Below are positions 15,586 through 23,846 of a stretch of 33,658 nt of DNA, piece after piece. The stretch's first letter is position 1, and each line of letters begins with the position of its first letter. A program made the translations under genes and the position numbers. The stretch is from an uncultured Ruminiclostridium sp. (GTDB lineage: Bacteria > Bacillota > Clostridia > Oscillospirales > Acutalibacteraceae): assembly GCA_902490005.1 (NCBI GenBank), contig CABUCM010000029.1, positions 1-33,658 of the forward strand, given 5' to 3'. Under the pieces are notes generated by a model. The model worked only from the letters and a program-made list of their open reading frames with translations, did not search any database and was not told the origin of the DNA.

Positions 15586-16296
15586 ATGAAACCTACTAAA
15601 AAAGCATGTGAAATGACCGTAAAGGAGCTGGCCTCCTATATTGACCAATCTGTATTGAAGCCGGAATTCACACAGGAGGAAATCCGCAAATACATCCAAG
15701 AGGGCATCGATTACGGCTGCCGCACGGTGTGCGTCAACCCCTCTTCGCTGGATATCGCGGCGGAACTATGCAAAGGCACCGGCACAGCTATCTGCGTGGT
15801 CTGCGACTTCCCATTCGGCTTGTCCACCACCGCTTCTAAATGTATGCAGGCCGAGGAATATTGTAAGCGCGGTGACATTTTCGAGCTGGACATCGTGGCG
15901 AATTACGGCTGGATCCGCAGTGGAATGTGGGACGCCGTGGAGGCGGAGATCCGCGCTGTCTGCGAAACCTGCCACAAGTACGGCACCGCGGTAAAGGTCA
16001 TTATGGAAACCGACGCGCTGAAAAAAGAGGAAATCATAAAAGCCACAAAGGTGTTAGTGGCGGCGGGGGCTGATTTTGTAAAAAGCTCAACCGGCTTTTA
16101 TACCGGCGGGCCCAGCGTAGGCGCCACGGAGGAAATCGTCGCCCTGATGCTGGAAGCCGCCGATGGCAAAGCCAAGGTGAAAGGCTCCGGCTGTATTCGC
16201 ACCAGAGAGCATTTTCTCAAGCTGATCGATATGGGCGTGGACCGCATGGGCATTGGATACCGTTCCACGCCGGTGGTGCTGGGCTTAGAAAAATAA
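15586..16296 (+). CDS. deoC: Deoxyribose-phosphate aldolase (DeoC family)
   Basis: 236-residue class I aldolase; DeoC cleaves 2-deoxyribose 5-phosphate to acetaldehyde and glyceraldehyde 3-phosphate. The family N-terminus YIDQSVLKP is clear. Asp102 (ELDIVANYG), Schiff-base Lys166 (DFVKSSTG) and Lys199 (VKGSGCIRT) supply the catalytic set. The last motif usually ends in GG or SGG; here the second Gly is Cys. There is no other nucleoside gene nearby, so a different aldehyde-releasing or aldehyde-condensing substrate within sugar catabolism is possible. The ATG lacks a close ribosome-binding site (see the leader ORF). Met10 is an alternative start but also has no Shine-Dalgarno. Confidence 0.9.
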   Translation: MKPTKKACEMTVKELASYIDQSVLKPEFTQEEIRKYIQEGIDYGCRTVCVNPSSLDIAAELCKGTGTAICVVCDFPFGLSTTASKCMQAEEYCKRGDIFELDIVANYGWIRSGMWDAVEAEIRAVCETCHKYGTAVKVIMETDALKKEEIIKATKVLVAAGADFVKSSTGFYTGGPSVGATEEIVALMLEAADGKAKVKGSGCIRTREHFLKLIDMGVDRMGIGYRSTPVVLGLEK

Positions 16297-16621
16297 ACCG
16301 TTTTCTTGTCTTTCAGGATACGCGGCCTTTTTCAACGGCCGCGTATCCTGAAAAATGCCGGAACGCCTTTCGCGCGTCCGTATTTCCGTAATATGCGCTG
16401 TTTTTCCGGTTCCCGAAACCACTCTGAAAATTCGTGACCAGGGCCTGATTATCTTACACAGCATAAATCTTAACAACGGTTTCAGTCTCCCACCCTTCAT
16501 CCTAATATCAAAGTCTGCGCCGCCCATGGAAAATCAGGCGGGCCCTCCGCGTTTACAGCGGCCCGGAGCGTTCGGCAGCAGGTGACCGATATAGACTTGG
16601 GAAAACAAAGAGGTGTGATGA
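16297..16621. other. Intergenic region between deoC and the GntR gene
   Basis: 325 bases with a long perfect hairpin at its start (16311-16353) and a GAGGTG ribosome-binding site at its end. I see no convincing gene and no clear promoter hexamers, although the GntR gene presumably starts its own transcript here. Confidence 0.7.
16311..16353 (+). terminator. Long perfect hairpin after deoC
   Basis: 17-bp perfect stem (16311-16327 with 16337-16353) and a 9-base loop, 15 bases after the deoC stop. It is followed by AATGCC, so it lacks the usual T-run on either strand. It probably acts as a terminator or 3' stabiliser. Confidence 0.6.
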
Positions 16622-17395
16622 ATGGCATTCGACTTCACCAAAAAGGTAGATACCAAGGCCTCGCGGGCGATTTATCTGCAGCTGTTGGATATGATCCAGG
16701 AACAGATTCGCGGTAAAAGCTTAAAACCCGGGGATATGCTTCCGTCTGAAAAGGAATTCTGCCAGCGTTACCATATCAGCCGGACTACCGTGCGGCTGAC
16801 CCTGCGGGAGCTGGAGCAGCAGGGGCTGATCATCCGGCGGCGCGGCCTGGGCACCTATATTTCCGAGCCTAAGGTATCCCGTCATTTGGGCAGCCTGTAC
16901 AGCTTTACCGAGGATATGAAAAAGCTCGGGCTGACGCCCTCATCCCAGATTTTAAGCTACCGCCTTGTCAGCCGTGAGGACGGCCCAGCCGCTCTTAGCG
17001 AATTCCAGTCGGAGCGTCTCATTGAGGTGGTGCGCCTGCGCCTGGCAAACGGCCGCCCCATGCTGATCGAACAGACCTATCTCTCGGTGGCGCTGTGCCC
17101 CGATCTTTCCTGGGAGCGCCTGGAAAACAACGCCCTTTACGCTATTTTGACAGAACGCTACCACCTGCAGCCCTACCGGGCGGTGGAGACCTACGAAGCG
17201 GTTATCATGTCCAAGGAAGAAAGCCAGCAGCTTCAAAGCAAGCCCGGAGAACCCGCCTTCCTTCTGCGCCGTTCCACCTGGGACGCAGAGGGGCGCTTAA
17301 TCGAATACACCACGTCCGTCATGCCCAGTTCCCGTTCCAAATTCGAGATCACCATGTATCACGACAGCGTCCAGATCGCCCGAAAGGCTGTGTAA
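16622..17395 (+). CDS. GntR/HutC-family transcriptional regulator (UTRA domain)
   Basis: 257 residues. The N-terminal winged helix (about 14-82) carries the GntR pattern PSEKEFCQRYHISRTTVRL and the wing LIIRRRGLGTYI. A UTRA effector domain follows (about 100-245), of the type that binds sugars or sugar phosphates. RBS GAGGTG precedes ATG 16622. It lies 36 bases before the histidine kinase in the same direction and may share its transcript. Likely targets are the adjacent divergent region and deoC, which is inference. Confidence 0.92.
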   Translation: MAFDFTKKVDTKASRAIYLQLLDMIQEQIRGKSLKPGDMLPSEKEFCQRYHISRTTVRLTLRELEQQGLIIRRRGLGTYISEPKVSRHLGSLYSFTEDMKKLGLTPSSQILSYRLVSREDGPAALSEFQSERLIEVVRLRLANGRPMLIEQTYLSVALCPDLSWERLENNALYAILTERYHLQPYRAVETYEAVIMSKEESQQLQSKPGEPAFLLRRSTWDAEGRLIEYTTSVMPSSRSKFEITMYHDSVQIARKAV

Positions 17396-17431
17396 TTGGC
17401 AGCCGGTACATGCCGTGTCAGGAGAATTGTC

Positions 17432-19165
17432 ATGAAAAACAGCAGCATCCGCAACAAGCTGACAAGATCCTATATGTCGCTGATTTTGGCGCTGGTCCTG
17501 CTGATCCTGACCGGATTTATCGCCACCATTTTAGTCAGCACTATTCCAAGTATGACCCTTGCAATGGAAAGCCGGGGAACGGAACTGAAAAACCGGATTC
17601 ACGAATTGGCGCTGGATGTAAAGGGCGCGGCTAACGCCGCCTTTCTCAACCTGAATGAGCTTGACCGCAGCATTCTGCTGGGCGGTGCCGGCAACCAGGT
17701 CCAACGCTATAACAAGATAAACCAGAGCTTATATTTGCTCAAGCAAATTTATTCTGATATCGACTGGATTTTTTTCGTGGACCTAGAGGGTAATGTGTAT
17801 GGGGACAGCATCCTGCTAGAGGAACAGTTCAGGCAAAATTTTGACAGTACAAGGCATCTGACGCTGGAGAAAAACTACGGGCAGACCTACTGCTTTGGGC
17901 TGTGCCAGGAGCCAGGTATCAGCGAAACGGAGCCTGTTCTTCTGGTGGGTAAGCTGATCCGTCAGATGGACACCTTGGAAAAGGCTGGGTATCTTTATGT
18001 GGCGGTGGATCAAACTCACCTGCAGACGCTGTATGGCGAGCAAAAGCTTACCAGAGGGCAGCAGGTCTATGTCTGTGGGCAGAACGGCGCCGTTCTTTCG
18101 TCGTCACAGGAGAATATGATCGGGGAAAACCTGGGGATCGCCATGGACGGCCAGGCCGGCAGCCGGCTGATTTGGCGCCAGGGGGCCCTTTGGATGTGCC
18201 AGAAAATCCCGATGGATGACCTGCAGGCGGAAATCGTGATTTTAATCCCGTTTTATGAGTTGTACAGCAGCAGCATTCTTTCTGTGCTTCTTCTTTTGAC
18301 TGCCACCGTCTTTGGTACCCTGCTGGCACTTTGGCAGTCCTCCCGTATCACCAGACACATTGTTACGCCTCTGCAGGAGCTGGCTGAAAGCGCCAATCAA
18401 ATTTCCTCCGGCGACATGGAAATTCGCTGTCAAATTCAGTCCAATGACGAAATCGGCCTTCTCGCCAACAGCTTTAACCACATGCTGGACGAGGTCAACC
18501 GGCTGATTTTCCGCATTCAGCAGGAGCAGCAGGAAAAATGGCGGAAGGAAATGGAACTTCAGCAAAACCGGATCCGCCCCCATTTCCTTTACAACACCCT
18601 CAACACCATCGGCGCTTTGAGCGCCATGAACCGCTCTGGCGAAGCCGCGCGCATGTCCAAGCTGACGGCAAAATATTACCGTTTGATTCTTAGCGGCGGC
18701 AAGGACATCGTCTCTGTGGAACAAGAACTGAAAAACATTGAAACTTATTTGGAAATATGTAAAATCAGCAGGCAGGATGCCTTTACTTATACCATTTCCT
18801 GCAGCGACGCGGCGTTAGCCATGCCGATTCCAAAAATGACCATTCAGCCCCTTGTGGAAAACGCCGTGCTGCATGGTTTTCGCGGCGACGGCAAGGATCT
18901 TGTGTCTATTTCCTTCCAGGCGGAGGGAACCATCGTTACCGCCTCGGTTGTGGATAACGGCTATGGGATCGACCCTCAGGTCCTTGAAAAGCTGAGGAAC
19001 ACGGAGGACTGCGAAAGCTACGGCCTACGCAGCGTGCGGGAACGGCTGCGGCTAATGTCCGGCCAGCGTTGTCAAATTAAGATTCAGAGCGAACCCTGCC
19101 GGGGGACGCGCATTGATCTTCAATATGATGTTTCCCAGGTGCCCAAGGAGGAATACTCATGCTAA
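17432..19165 (+). CDS. Membrane sensor histidine kinase (YesM/LytS type, His_kinase family)
   Basis: 577 residues. A transmembrane helix lies at about 15-36, then an extracellular sensor region to about 275, a second transmembrane helix (about 280-300), and a HAMP domain (ITRHIVTPLQELAESANQIS). A short coiled coil leads to the phospho-accepting His near 383 in RPHFLYNTLN. The ATPase N-box VENAVLHGF is near 475 and G-boxes follow (VDNGYGID). The frame is open from a TTG at 17396, but ATG 17432 with AGGAGA is the natural start. Its stop overlaps the response-regulator start by 7 bases. Kinases of this type usually sense sugars and control neighbouring CUT1 transporters. Confidence 0.93.
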   Translation: MKNSSIRNKLTRSYMSLILALVLLILTGFIATILVSTIPSMTLAMESRGTELKNRIHELALDVKGAANAAFLNLNELDRSILLGGAGNQVQRYNKINQSLYLLKQIYSDIDWIFFVDLEGNVYGDSILLEEQFRQNFDSTRHLTLEKNYGQTYCFGLCQEPGISETEPVLLVGKLIRQMDTLEKAGYLYVAVDQTHLQTLYGEQKLTRGQQVYVCGQNGAVLSSSQENMIGENLGIAMDGQAGSRLIWRQGALWMCQKIPMDDLQAEIVILIPFYELYSSSILSVLLLLTATVFGTLLALWQSSRITRHIVTPLQELAESANQISSGDMEIRCQIQSNDEIGLLANSFNHMLDEVNRLIFRIQQEQQEKWRKEMELQQNRIRPHFLYNTLNTIGALSAMNRSGEAARMSKLTAKYYRLILSGGKDIVSVEQELKNIETYLEICKISRQDAFTYTISCSDAALAMPIPKMTIQPLVENAVLHGFRGDGKDLVSISFQAEGTIVTASVVDNGYGIDPQVLEKLRNTEDCESYGLRSVRERLRLMSGQRCQIKIQSEPCRGTRIDLQYDVSQVPKEEYSC

Positions 19166-20262
19166 AAATAGCGATCGCCGACGACGATATTATTTTCCGG
19201 GATTATTTGATATCCTGTGTGGACTGGGCGGGCATGGAAACAGAAGTGGTGGCCTGTGCGAAAAACGGATACGAAGCCATTGAACAGGCGAACCAGCTGC
19301 GCCCTGACATTGTGATTCTGGATGTGGAAATGCCGGGTCAAAACGGCCTGGCATGCGCCAAAAAAATCAGGTCTCTCCTCCCAGACTGCGAAATTCTAAT
19401 GATTACCGGGCACGAAAAATTTCAGTATGCCCAGGAAAGCGTAAAGCTGGGCGTACGGGACATCCTTCTCAAGCCTCTTGATAAGGAAGAGATGGAGCAG
19501 GCCCTCGGACGAACCCTGAAGGAATATTGGATGCGCCACGTCCTGGACAATGTATTGCAGATGATTTGGAGCAACGATAATAATCTGGTCGTCCTTCTTC
19601 GCCAGGCCGCGCCCGGCAACGATATCTGCGGCCTCTGCAGCCAGATAATCGCGGCTGTGGAAACAGCGGAAGGGCAAAAAATAGAGAAAAGCATAGAAGC
19701 CTATCTCTCTTTAATAAAAAGGTGGGATATTCCCGCCGCCCGGCTCTTTTGGCTTTATGTTCTTCCCGCCGCCGCCTGCGTGGCACTGCTGCGCAACGAG
19801 GAAGCGGAAATCCCAGCCGCCCTTTGCGGCGAGCAGCAGCTTCTGCAGCAGATCCGTACGGCCCAGGAAAAGGGAGAAATCCAGCAGGCCCTTTCCGCCA
19901 TCTGCGGAAAGGCCGCAGCCGTCCTCCGCCCCCAGCGGTGCAGCTGCACCGCTAAAAAGGCGGAAGCGGCAATGGCGCTGATCCGTCAGCATTATTCTGA
20001 CCCAGAATTCAGCATGACCAGGCTCGCCCAGCTGATGTATATCCACGAGGGTTATCTGCGCAGGCTTTTTAAGGTGTTTTATGGGGAAGCCCCCAACACC
20101 ACGCTGAAAAAAGTGCGGATGCTGGAAGCCCGCCGGCTTTTGAACGATACCGATCTGCTGGTTCAGCAGGTGGCCCATCAGGTTGGCTTCGACGACGAAT
20201 CCTATTTCAGCAAATGCTTTAAGCAGTATTTCGGCTATCCCCCCGCGAAAGTTAAATTGTAA
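19159..20262 (+). CDS. AraC-type response regulator (YesN family)
   Basis: 367 residues. The receiver domain (1-120) has acidic Asp8-Asp10, phospho-acceptor Asp55 (VILDVEMPG), Thr83 (MITG) and Lys105 (LLKPLD). A linker of about 140 residues follows, then two AraC helix-turn-helix motifs (about 265-366), the second reading VQQVAHQVGFDDESYFSKCF. Start overlaps the kinase stop (ATGCTAA), so the pair is translationally coupled. Likely an activator of one or both ABC-transporter operons nearby. Confidence 0.94.
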   Translation: MLKIAIADDDIIFRDYLISCVDWAGMETEVVACAKNGYEAIEQANQLRPDIVILDVEMPGQNGLACAKKIRSLLPDCEILMITGHEKFQYAQESVKLGVRDILLKPLDKEEMEQALGRTLKEYWMRHVLDNVLQMIWSNDNNLVVLLRQAAPGNDICGLCSQIIAAVETAEGQKIEKSIEAYLSLIKRWDIPAARLFWLYVLPAAACVALLRNEEAEIPAALCGEQQLLQQIRTAQEKGEIQQALSAICGKAAAVLRPQRCSCTAKKAEAAMALIRQHYSDPEFSMTRLAQLMYIHEGYLRRLFKVFYGEAPNTTLKKVRMLEARRLLNDTDLLVQQVAHQVGFDDESYFSKCFKQYFGYPPAKVKL

Positions 20263-20325
20263 AACAAACCAGCCGCAGAACAGCGGGCGTTTATAAAACT
20301 TTCTCATCCCGCATCTCTGTTCAGC

Positions 20326-20370
20326 AAAAAAGGCCCAGGAATTGATAAAATCAATTCCTGGGCCTTTTTT
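20326..20370. terminator. Strong bidirectional intrinsic terminator
   Basis: A 21-bp perfect stem (20326-20346 and 20350-20370) with a 3-base loop. A-run on one side and T-run on the other give a proper terminator on both strands. It separates the convergent response-regulator and GH120 genes. Confidence 0.95.
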
Positions 20371-20390
20371 GTTATTCATTCAGTTCTCTT

Positions 20391-22406
20391 TTACGCCAGT
20401 TCTTTTTCCGCTTCGCATCCACAGGCAAAGGGGCCCGCCAGCGGCATCACCGCATCCCTCTTCAGGCCAAAATAGTCCTGATTGAACAAAATAGGCGTCC
20501 CATCCGGCGCTTCAAACTTCTGTTCCGGCTCAAATGCCTCCCCTAAAACTTCCGTGCTGATAACCTGGGTCTCAAATTTCGGCAGATATTCATACAGGTT
20601 GGTGTTCAAGCGCCATTTCCCGTTTTCCTCTTCCAGCTTTAACGCAACCATATGCTCGGAATCCACCTTGCAGTCCTTTTCTATGTCACAGGGCTGCGCG
20701 CCGTTAAAGTAGACGTTCCCGCCGGTGGCAACCGGCAAATGGTCGTAGTAAATATCCCGGTTTCCCCGGTCTTCCGCCGCGTCGAGGCTAAACCGGCCAA
20801 AATATTCCTCAGGGGTCGGATAACCGTCGTAGGGCTTAGTGCCGCAGATAAACTGGAACCCATCCATGCAGTTTTTGCCGATGGACTGGGCAAACGCGGT
20901 CAGATCATCTCTGATCTCCTGCTGCACAAAGATGTTGTTGTAAAAACGGGCGTCGCCGTGGAGGATCGTCATAAAACCGGCAACCTCCGTGCGGTGAGGC
21001 ATGTGGTAGGGCGTATACCGTGGCGTGGGGAACCGCTTCCCATTATTATCCGTACCATTCCCCACCCAGGTAAAGGAACCGGCGATCAGATTGTGAACCA
21101 GAGCGAGGCCCTGGGTGCTCAGCCGGCCCATGCAGTTGGACAGCAGCACATTATTGTCGATCAGCGTGGGGCCGTGAGATACCTCTACAAAGATATCCTC
21201 ACCCAAGGCCAGGCCGTTGGCGATCTCTGTGCCTTTAGGCGGCACATTGTCGTGAAACAGGTTCTGGGTCACACGGGTGCCCTGGGCCTGCCAATCCAGC
21301 CAAAGGCCCCTGGTGCAGTGATGGAAATGGTTCCGGCGGATGGTCACGTCGATGGCCGCGTGCATTTTAATGCCGCCGATCTCCGCTCCCGCCAGGTCCT
21401 GCTTATTGTTGATGTGGTGGATGTGGTTATCCTCGATGATGGAGAACACCCCGCCCAGATGGCCTACGATGCCGGTTTGGCCGCAGTCATGAATATTGCA
21501 GCGGCGCACGATATGAGAGCCGATGTTTTCCTTGGACCAGCCCTCCACCTGGGCCTGGCAGATGGCGTCACGCTCTGTTTGAGTACCGTCCTTGAAAAGC
21601 TTTGTGCTCCACTTGTTTTCGTTGTTAGGCTGCAGATACTTGCCCAGGGAAATACCGGAGCACCTGGAATCGGACACCTCGCAGTCCTCAATGATCCAAC
21701 CCTTGGACCAGTGAGGGCCGATCATCCCCTCCTGGTAAGCGGTGGGGGGCGCCCAGGTGGTGGCGGCCTGCTTTACGGTAAACCCGGAAAGCGTGATATA
21801 ATTCACCCCTGTTTTGTCCGGATAGAAGCAATTCCTGCGGACGTTGATCTCCACCGTTTCCTTATTGGGGTCCGCCCCCTGGAAATTAGCGTAGAGCACT
21901 GTGTAATCCCCGTCTTGCTGGGTATACCACTGATAAACAGTAAAATCAGGATCCCAGGAGCCGCGGTACACAACCGGATGCAGCACCTGATCCAAGGAAG
22001 GCACTTCATACATAGCTTTCCCGTTCAAATAGATTTCACCTGTATGTACCGGCTCCTCGGCGTAATACCAGTCGCCGGAAACCTCTGTGGTATAGGGATT
22101 ATAGGCGCCGAACAGCCCATTGGGGATCCGGGCCATCCACACGCTTCCCTGGTAATTCTTCCAGGTTTTAATTTCTTCGGCGCCGGTGATAACGGCGGCC
22201 AAAGGAACCTCAGAACGGTAAACGACCCGGGAATCCTCCCCCTCGCCTCCGTTGACAGGATTCACATATTCCCGGTATACACCAGGGGCTACCACTACCT
22301 CATCGCCCGCCCGGGCGATTTTCGCCGCGCCGGTAATGGTTTGAAATGGATTTTCCCGGGAACCGTCCCCATCTCTCCGGGCGTTGGCCGATACATAATA
22401 AATCAT
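20391..22406 (-). CDS. GH120-like beta-xylosidase (right-handed parallel beta-helix)
   Basis: 671 residues without signal peptide, so cytoplasmic. It starts YYVSANARRDGDGS and carries repeated beta-helix turns. It closely recalls the Thermoanaerobacterium saccharolyticum XylC family: GPHWSKGWIIEDCEVSDSRC, GIVGHLGGVFSIIEDNHIHH and GLWLDWQAQGTRV. The expected nucleophile Asp371 (LWLDW) and acid/base Glu408 (FVEVSHGP) are present. They are 37 residues apart, whereas I recall 23 in XylC; the extra residues PPKGTEIANGLALGE form an insertion. Expected to release xylose (or arabinose) from imported oligosaccharides. RBS GGAAGGAAG lies about 10 bases before ATG 22406. Single-gene transcript with its own -10 box. 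Confidence 0.85.
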   Translation of the reverse strand: MIYYVSANARRDGDGSRENPFQTITGAAKIARAGDEVVVAPGVYREYVNPVNGGEGEDSRVVYRSEVPLAAVITGAEEIKTWKNYQGSVWMARIPNGLFGAYNPYTTEVSGDWYYAEEPVHTGEIYLNGKAMYEVPSLDQVLHPVVYRGSWDPDFTVYQWYTQQDGDYTVLYANFQGADPNKETVEINVRRNCFYPDKTGVNYITLSGFTVKQAATTWAPPTAYQEGMIGPHWSKGWIIEDCEVSDSRCSGISLGKYLQPNNENKWSTKLFKDGTQTERDAICQAQVEGWSKENIGSHIVRRCNIHDCGQTGIVGHLGGVFSIIEDNHIHHINNKQDLAGAEIGGIKMHAAIDVTIRRNHFHHCTRGLWLDWQAQGTRVTQNLFHDNVPPKGTEIANGLALGEDIFVEVSHGPTLIDNNVLLSNCMGRLSTQGLALVHNLIAGSFTWVGNGTDNNGKRFPTPRYTPYHMPHRTEVAGFMTILHGDARFYNNIFVQQEIRDDLTAFAQSIGKNCMDGFQFICGTKPYDGYPTPEEYFGRFSLDAAEDRGNRDIYYDHLPVATGGNVYFNGAQPCDIEKDCKVDSEHMVALKLEEENGKWRLNTNLYEYLPKFETQVISTEVLGEAFEPEQKFEAPDGTPILFNQDYFGLKRDAVMPLAGPFACGCEAEKELA

Positions 22407-22485
22407 TTCTAAACTCTTCCTTCCCTGCTGTCTGAAACAAAATTTTCATACTGCCGCGTTCATTTCCGCTTATGAAATTAATGTC

Positions 22486-22491
22486 ATTATA
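22486..22491 (-). promoter_or_regulatory. -10 box of the GH120 gene
   Basis: Perfect TATAAT on the minus strand about 80 bases upstream of the start codon. The hexamer 17 bases further upstream (TATTTT) is a poor -35, suggesting an activator-dependent promoter. Confidence 0.5.
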
Positions 22492-22599
22492 CCGCAACAT
22501 TTCTCTTAAAAATATAATAATAGCGACGATTAATAGAACGATTGCGCCATATGACAATGGAAACGTCCCACGGAGAAGGATGAGGATTCCGGATTGGCT

Positions 22600-23643
22600 T
22601 TACTTTATCGTCAGTACAGATTTGACGATCTCCGCTTTGTTGGAAACGGAGAGGTCCATCGCGTTTTGGATATCGTCAAAATCGAAGAAGTTTGTCACCG
22701 CGCCCTTAACGTTCAGCCCTCGGGATACCGCCTCGATGGCCATAGGATACAGATTCCGATAACGGAACACCGTCTTCATGTTCAGTTCTTTATTGAGGGC
22801 GCTGTTGATATCCAGGCTTACACGGTCCTTGGCGCTGTAGCCTACAAACACCAGGGTTCCCCCTTTGGCCGCGGCCTCGATGCACTGGTTCATGGTGAAC
22901 TCTGAGCCGGCGGTGTCAATGCATAAATCCATGCCCTGTCCCCCGGAAAGGCGAAGCAGTTCCTGCACAGTATCCTGCTCCTTGCCGTTGATGGTCTGGG
23001 TGGCTCCCAGCTCCCTGGCCTTTGCCAGACGGTTCTCCATGACGTCCACCACACAAACCTCTGTCACGCCGAACGCCTTCAGTGCCAGCAGCGTCATCAG
23101 GCCGATACAGCCGGCCCCCATCACCACCGCCTTTTGGCCAAGACGGGCCCCGCCCTGGTTGGCCGCGTGGAAGCCCACCGCCAAAGGCTCGATCAAGGCG
23201 CCTTCTATGGTATCCATATTCTCCGGCAGCTTAAAGCACAAGCTGGCCGGGTGGGCAACATACTCACAGAACACCCCATCCACAGGCGGCGTGGCGAAAA
23301 ACACTACATCCGGACACAGGTTATACCGGCCGGTTTTACAATAAATACAATGGCCACAGGTTTTTCCTGGCTCCAAAGCCACCCGGTCGCCAACAGACAG
23401 TCCGTCCACCCCCTGGCCCAGTTCCACCACGGTGCCGGCGGCCTCATGCCCCAGCACAAAGGGAAATTCCACTTTAAAATCGCCGATGGCACCATTTTCA
23501 TAATAGTGCAGGTCAGAGCCGCAGATCCCCACGTGTTCCACCCGGACCAGAACTTCGCCGGCCTTTGCCTTAGGGATAGGACGCTGTTCCCATTCCAGCT
23601 TCTTCAGCCCCGTCATCACCGCTGTTTTCATGGTTCCTTCCAT
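22600..23643 (-). CDS. Zinc-dependent polyol dehydrogenase (sorbitol/xylitol dehydrogenase type)
   Basis: 347-residue MDR dehydrogenase. Catalytic zinc ligands are the Cys of GICGSDLHYYENG, His-Glu of LGHEAAG and Glu of ALIEPLAVG. Structural zinc cysteines lie in CGHCIYCKTGRYNLC. The Rossmann motif is GAGCIG. Such enzymes interconvert xylitol and xylulose or sorbitol and fructose. Its position next to the beta-xylosidase favours a pentitol/pentose role, which is inference. AAGGAGG precedes ATG 23643; Met5 is a possible alternative start. Confidence 0.9.
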   Translation of the reverse strand: MEGTMKTAVMTGLKKLEWEQRPIPKAKAGEVLVRVEHVGICGSDLHYYENGAIGDFKVEFPFVLGHEAAGTVVELGQGVDGLSVGDRVALEPGKTCGHCIYCKTGRYNLCPDVVFFATPPVDGVFCEYVAHPASLCFKLPENMDTIEGALIEPLAVGFHAANQGGARLGQKAVVMGAGCIGLMTLLALKAFGVTEVCVVDVMENRLAKARELGATQTINGKEQDTVQELLRLSGGQGMDLCIDTAGSEFTMNQCIEAAAKGGTLVFVGYSAKDRVSLDINSALNKELNMKTVFRYRNLYPMAIEAVSRGLNVKGAVTNFFDFDDIQNAMDLSVSNKAEIVKSVLTIK

Positions 23644-23762
23644 ATGAGATTCCTCCTTACACGCCCAAAAGGGCTTTGTTTATTTTCGCTGCCGGAGCGC
23701 TGTCTTTCGGCGTCCCATCAGCGGTTTACTTTATCAGCGCCGCCTTGGCGCAATGAACACTT

Positions 23763-23768
23763 ATTATA
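23763..23768 (-). promoter_or_regulatory. -10 box of the polyol dehydrogenase gene
   Basis: Perfect TATAAT on the minus strand about 120 bases upstream of the dehydrogenase start; no good -35 hexamer at 16-18 bases. Confidence 0.45.
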
Positions 23769-23798
23769 TTACCATCACCGGCTTTGAAAGGAAAGAAG

Positions 23799-23823
23799 AA
23801 GTTACTTGATTTTCAAGAAACTT
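23799..23823 (-). terminator. Probable terminator of the transporter 2 operon
   Basis: AAGTT-CTTGA/TCAAG-AACTT hairpin with one A-A mismatch and a 3-base loop, followed on the minus strand by the pyrimidine-rich CTTCTTTCCTTTC. It lies 24 bases after the stop of the 773-residue gene. Confidence 0.6.
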
Positions 23824-23846
23824 TCCTAAATTTTGCGATAGTACGC

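Noticed and set aside
16355..16585. Possible 76-codon gene between deoC and the GntR gene
   Set aside because: No ribosome-binding site, no recognisable features, and it overlaps the region expected to hold the regulator's promoter.
20652..22412. Long open frame of 586 codons on the plus strand, opposite the GH120 gene
   Set aside because: It is the antisense shadow of a clearly recognisable GH120 protein, shows no family features and has no ribosome-binding site.
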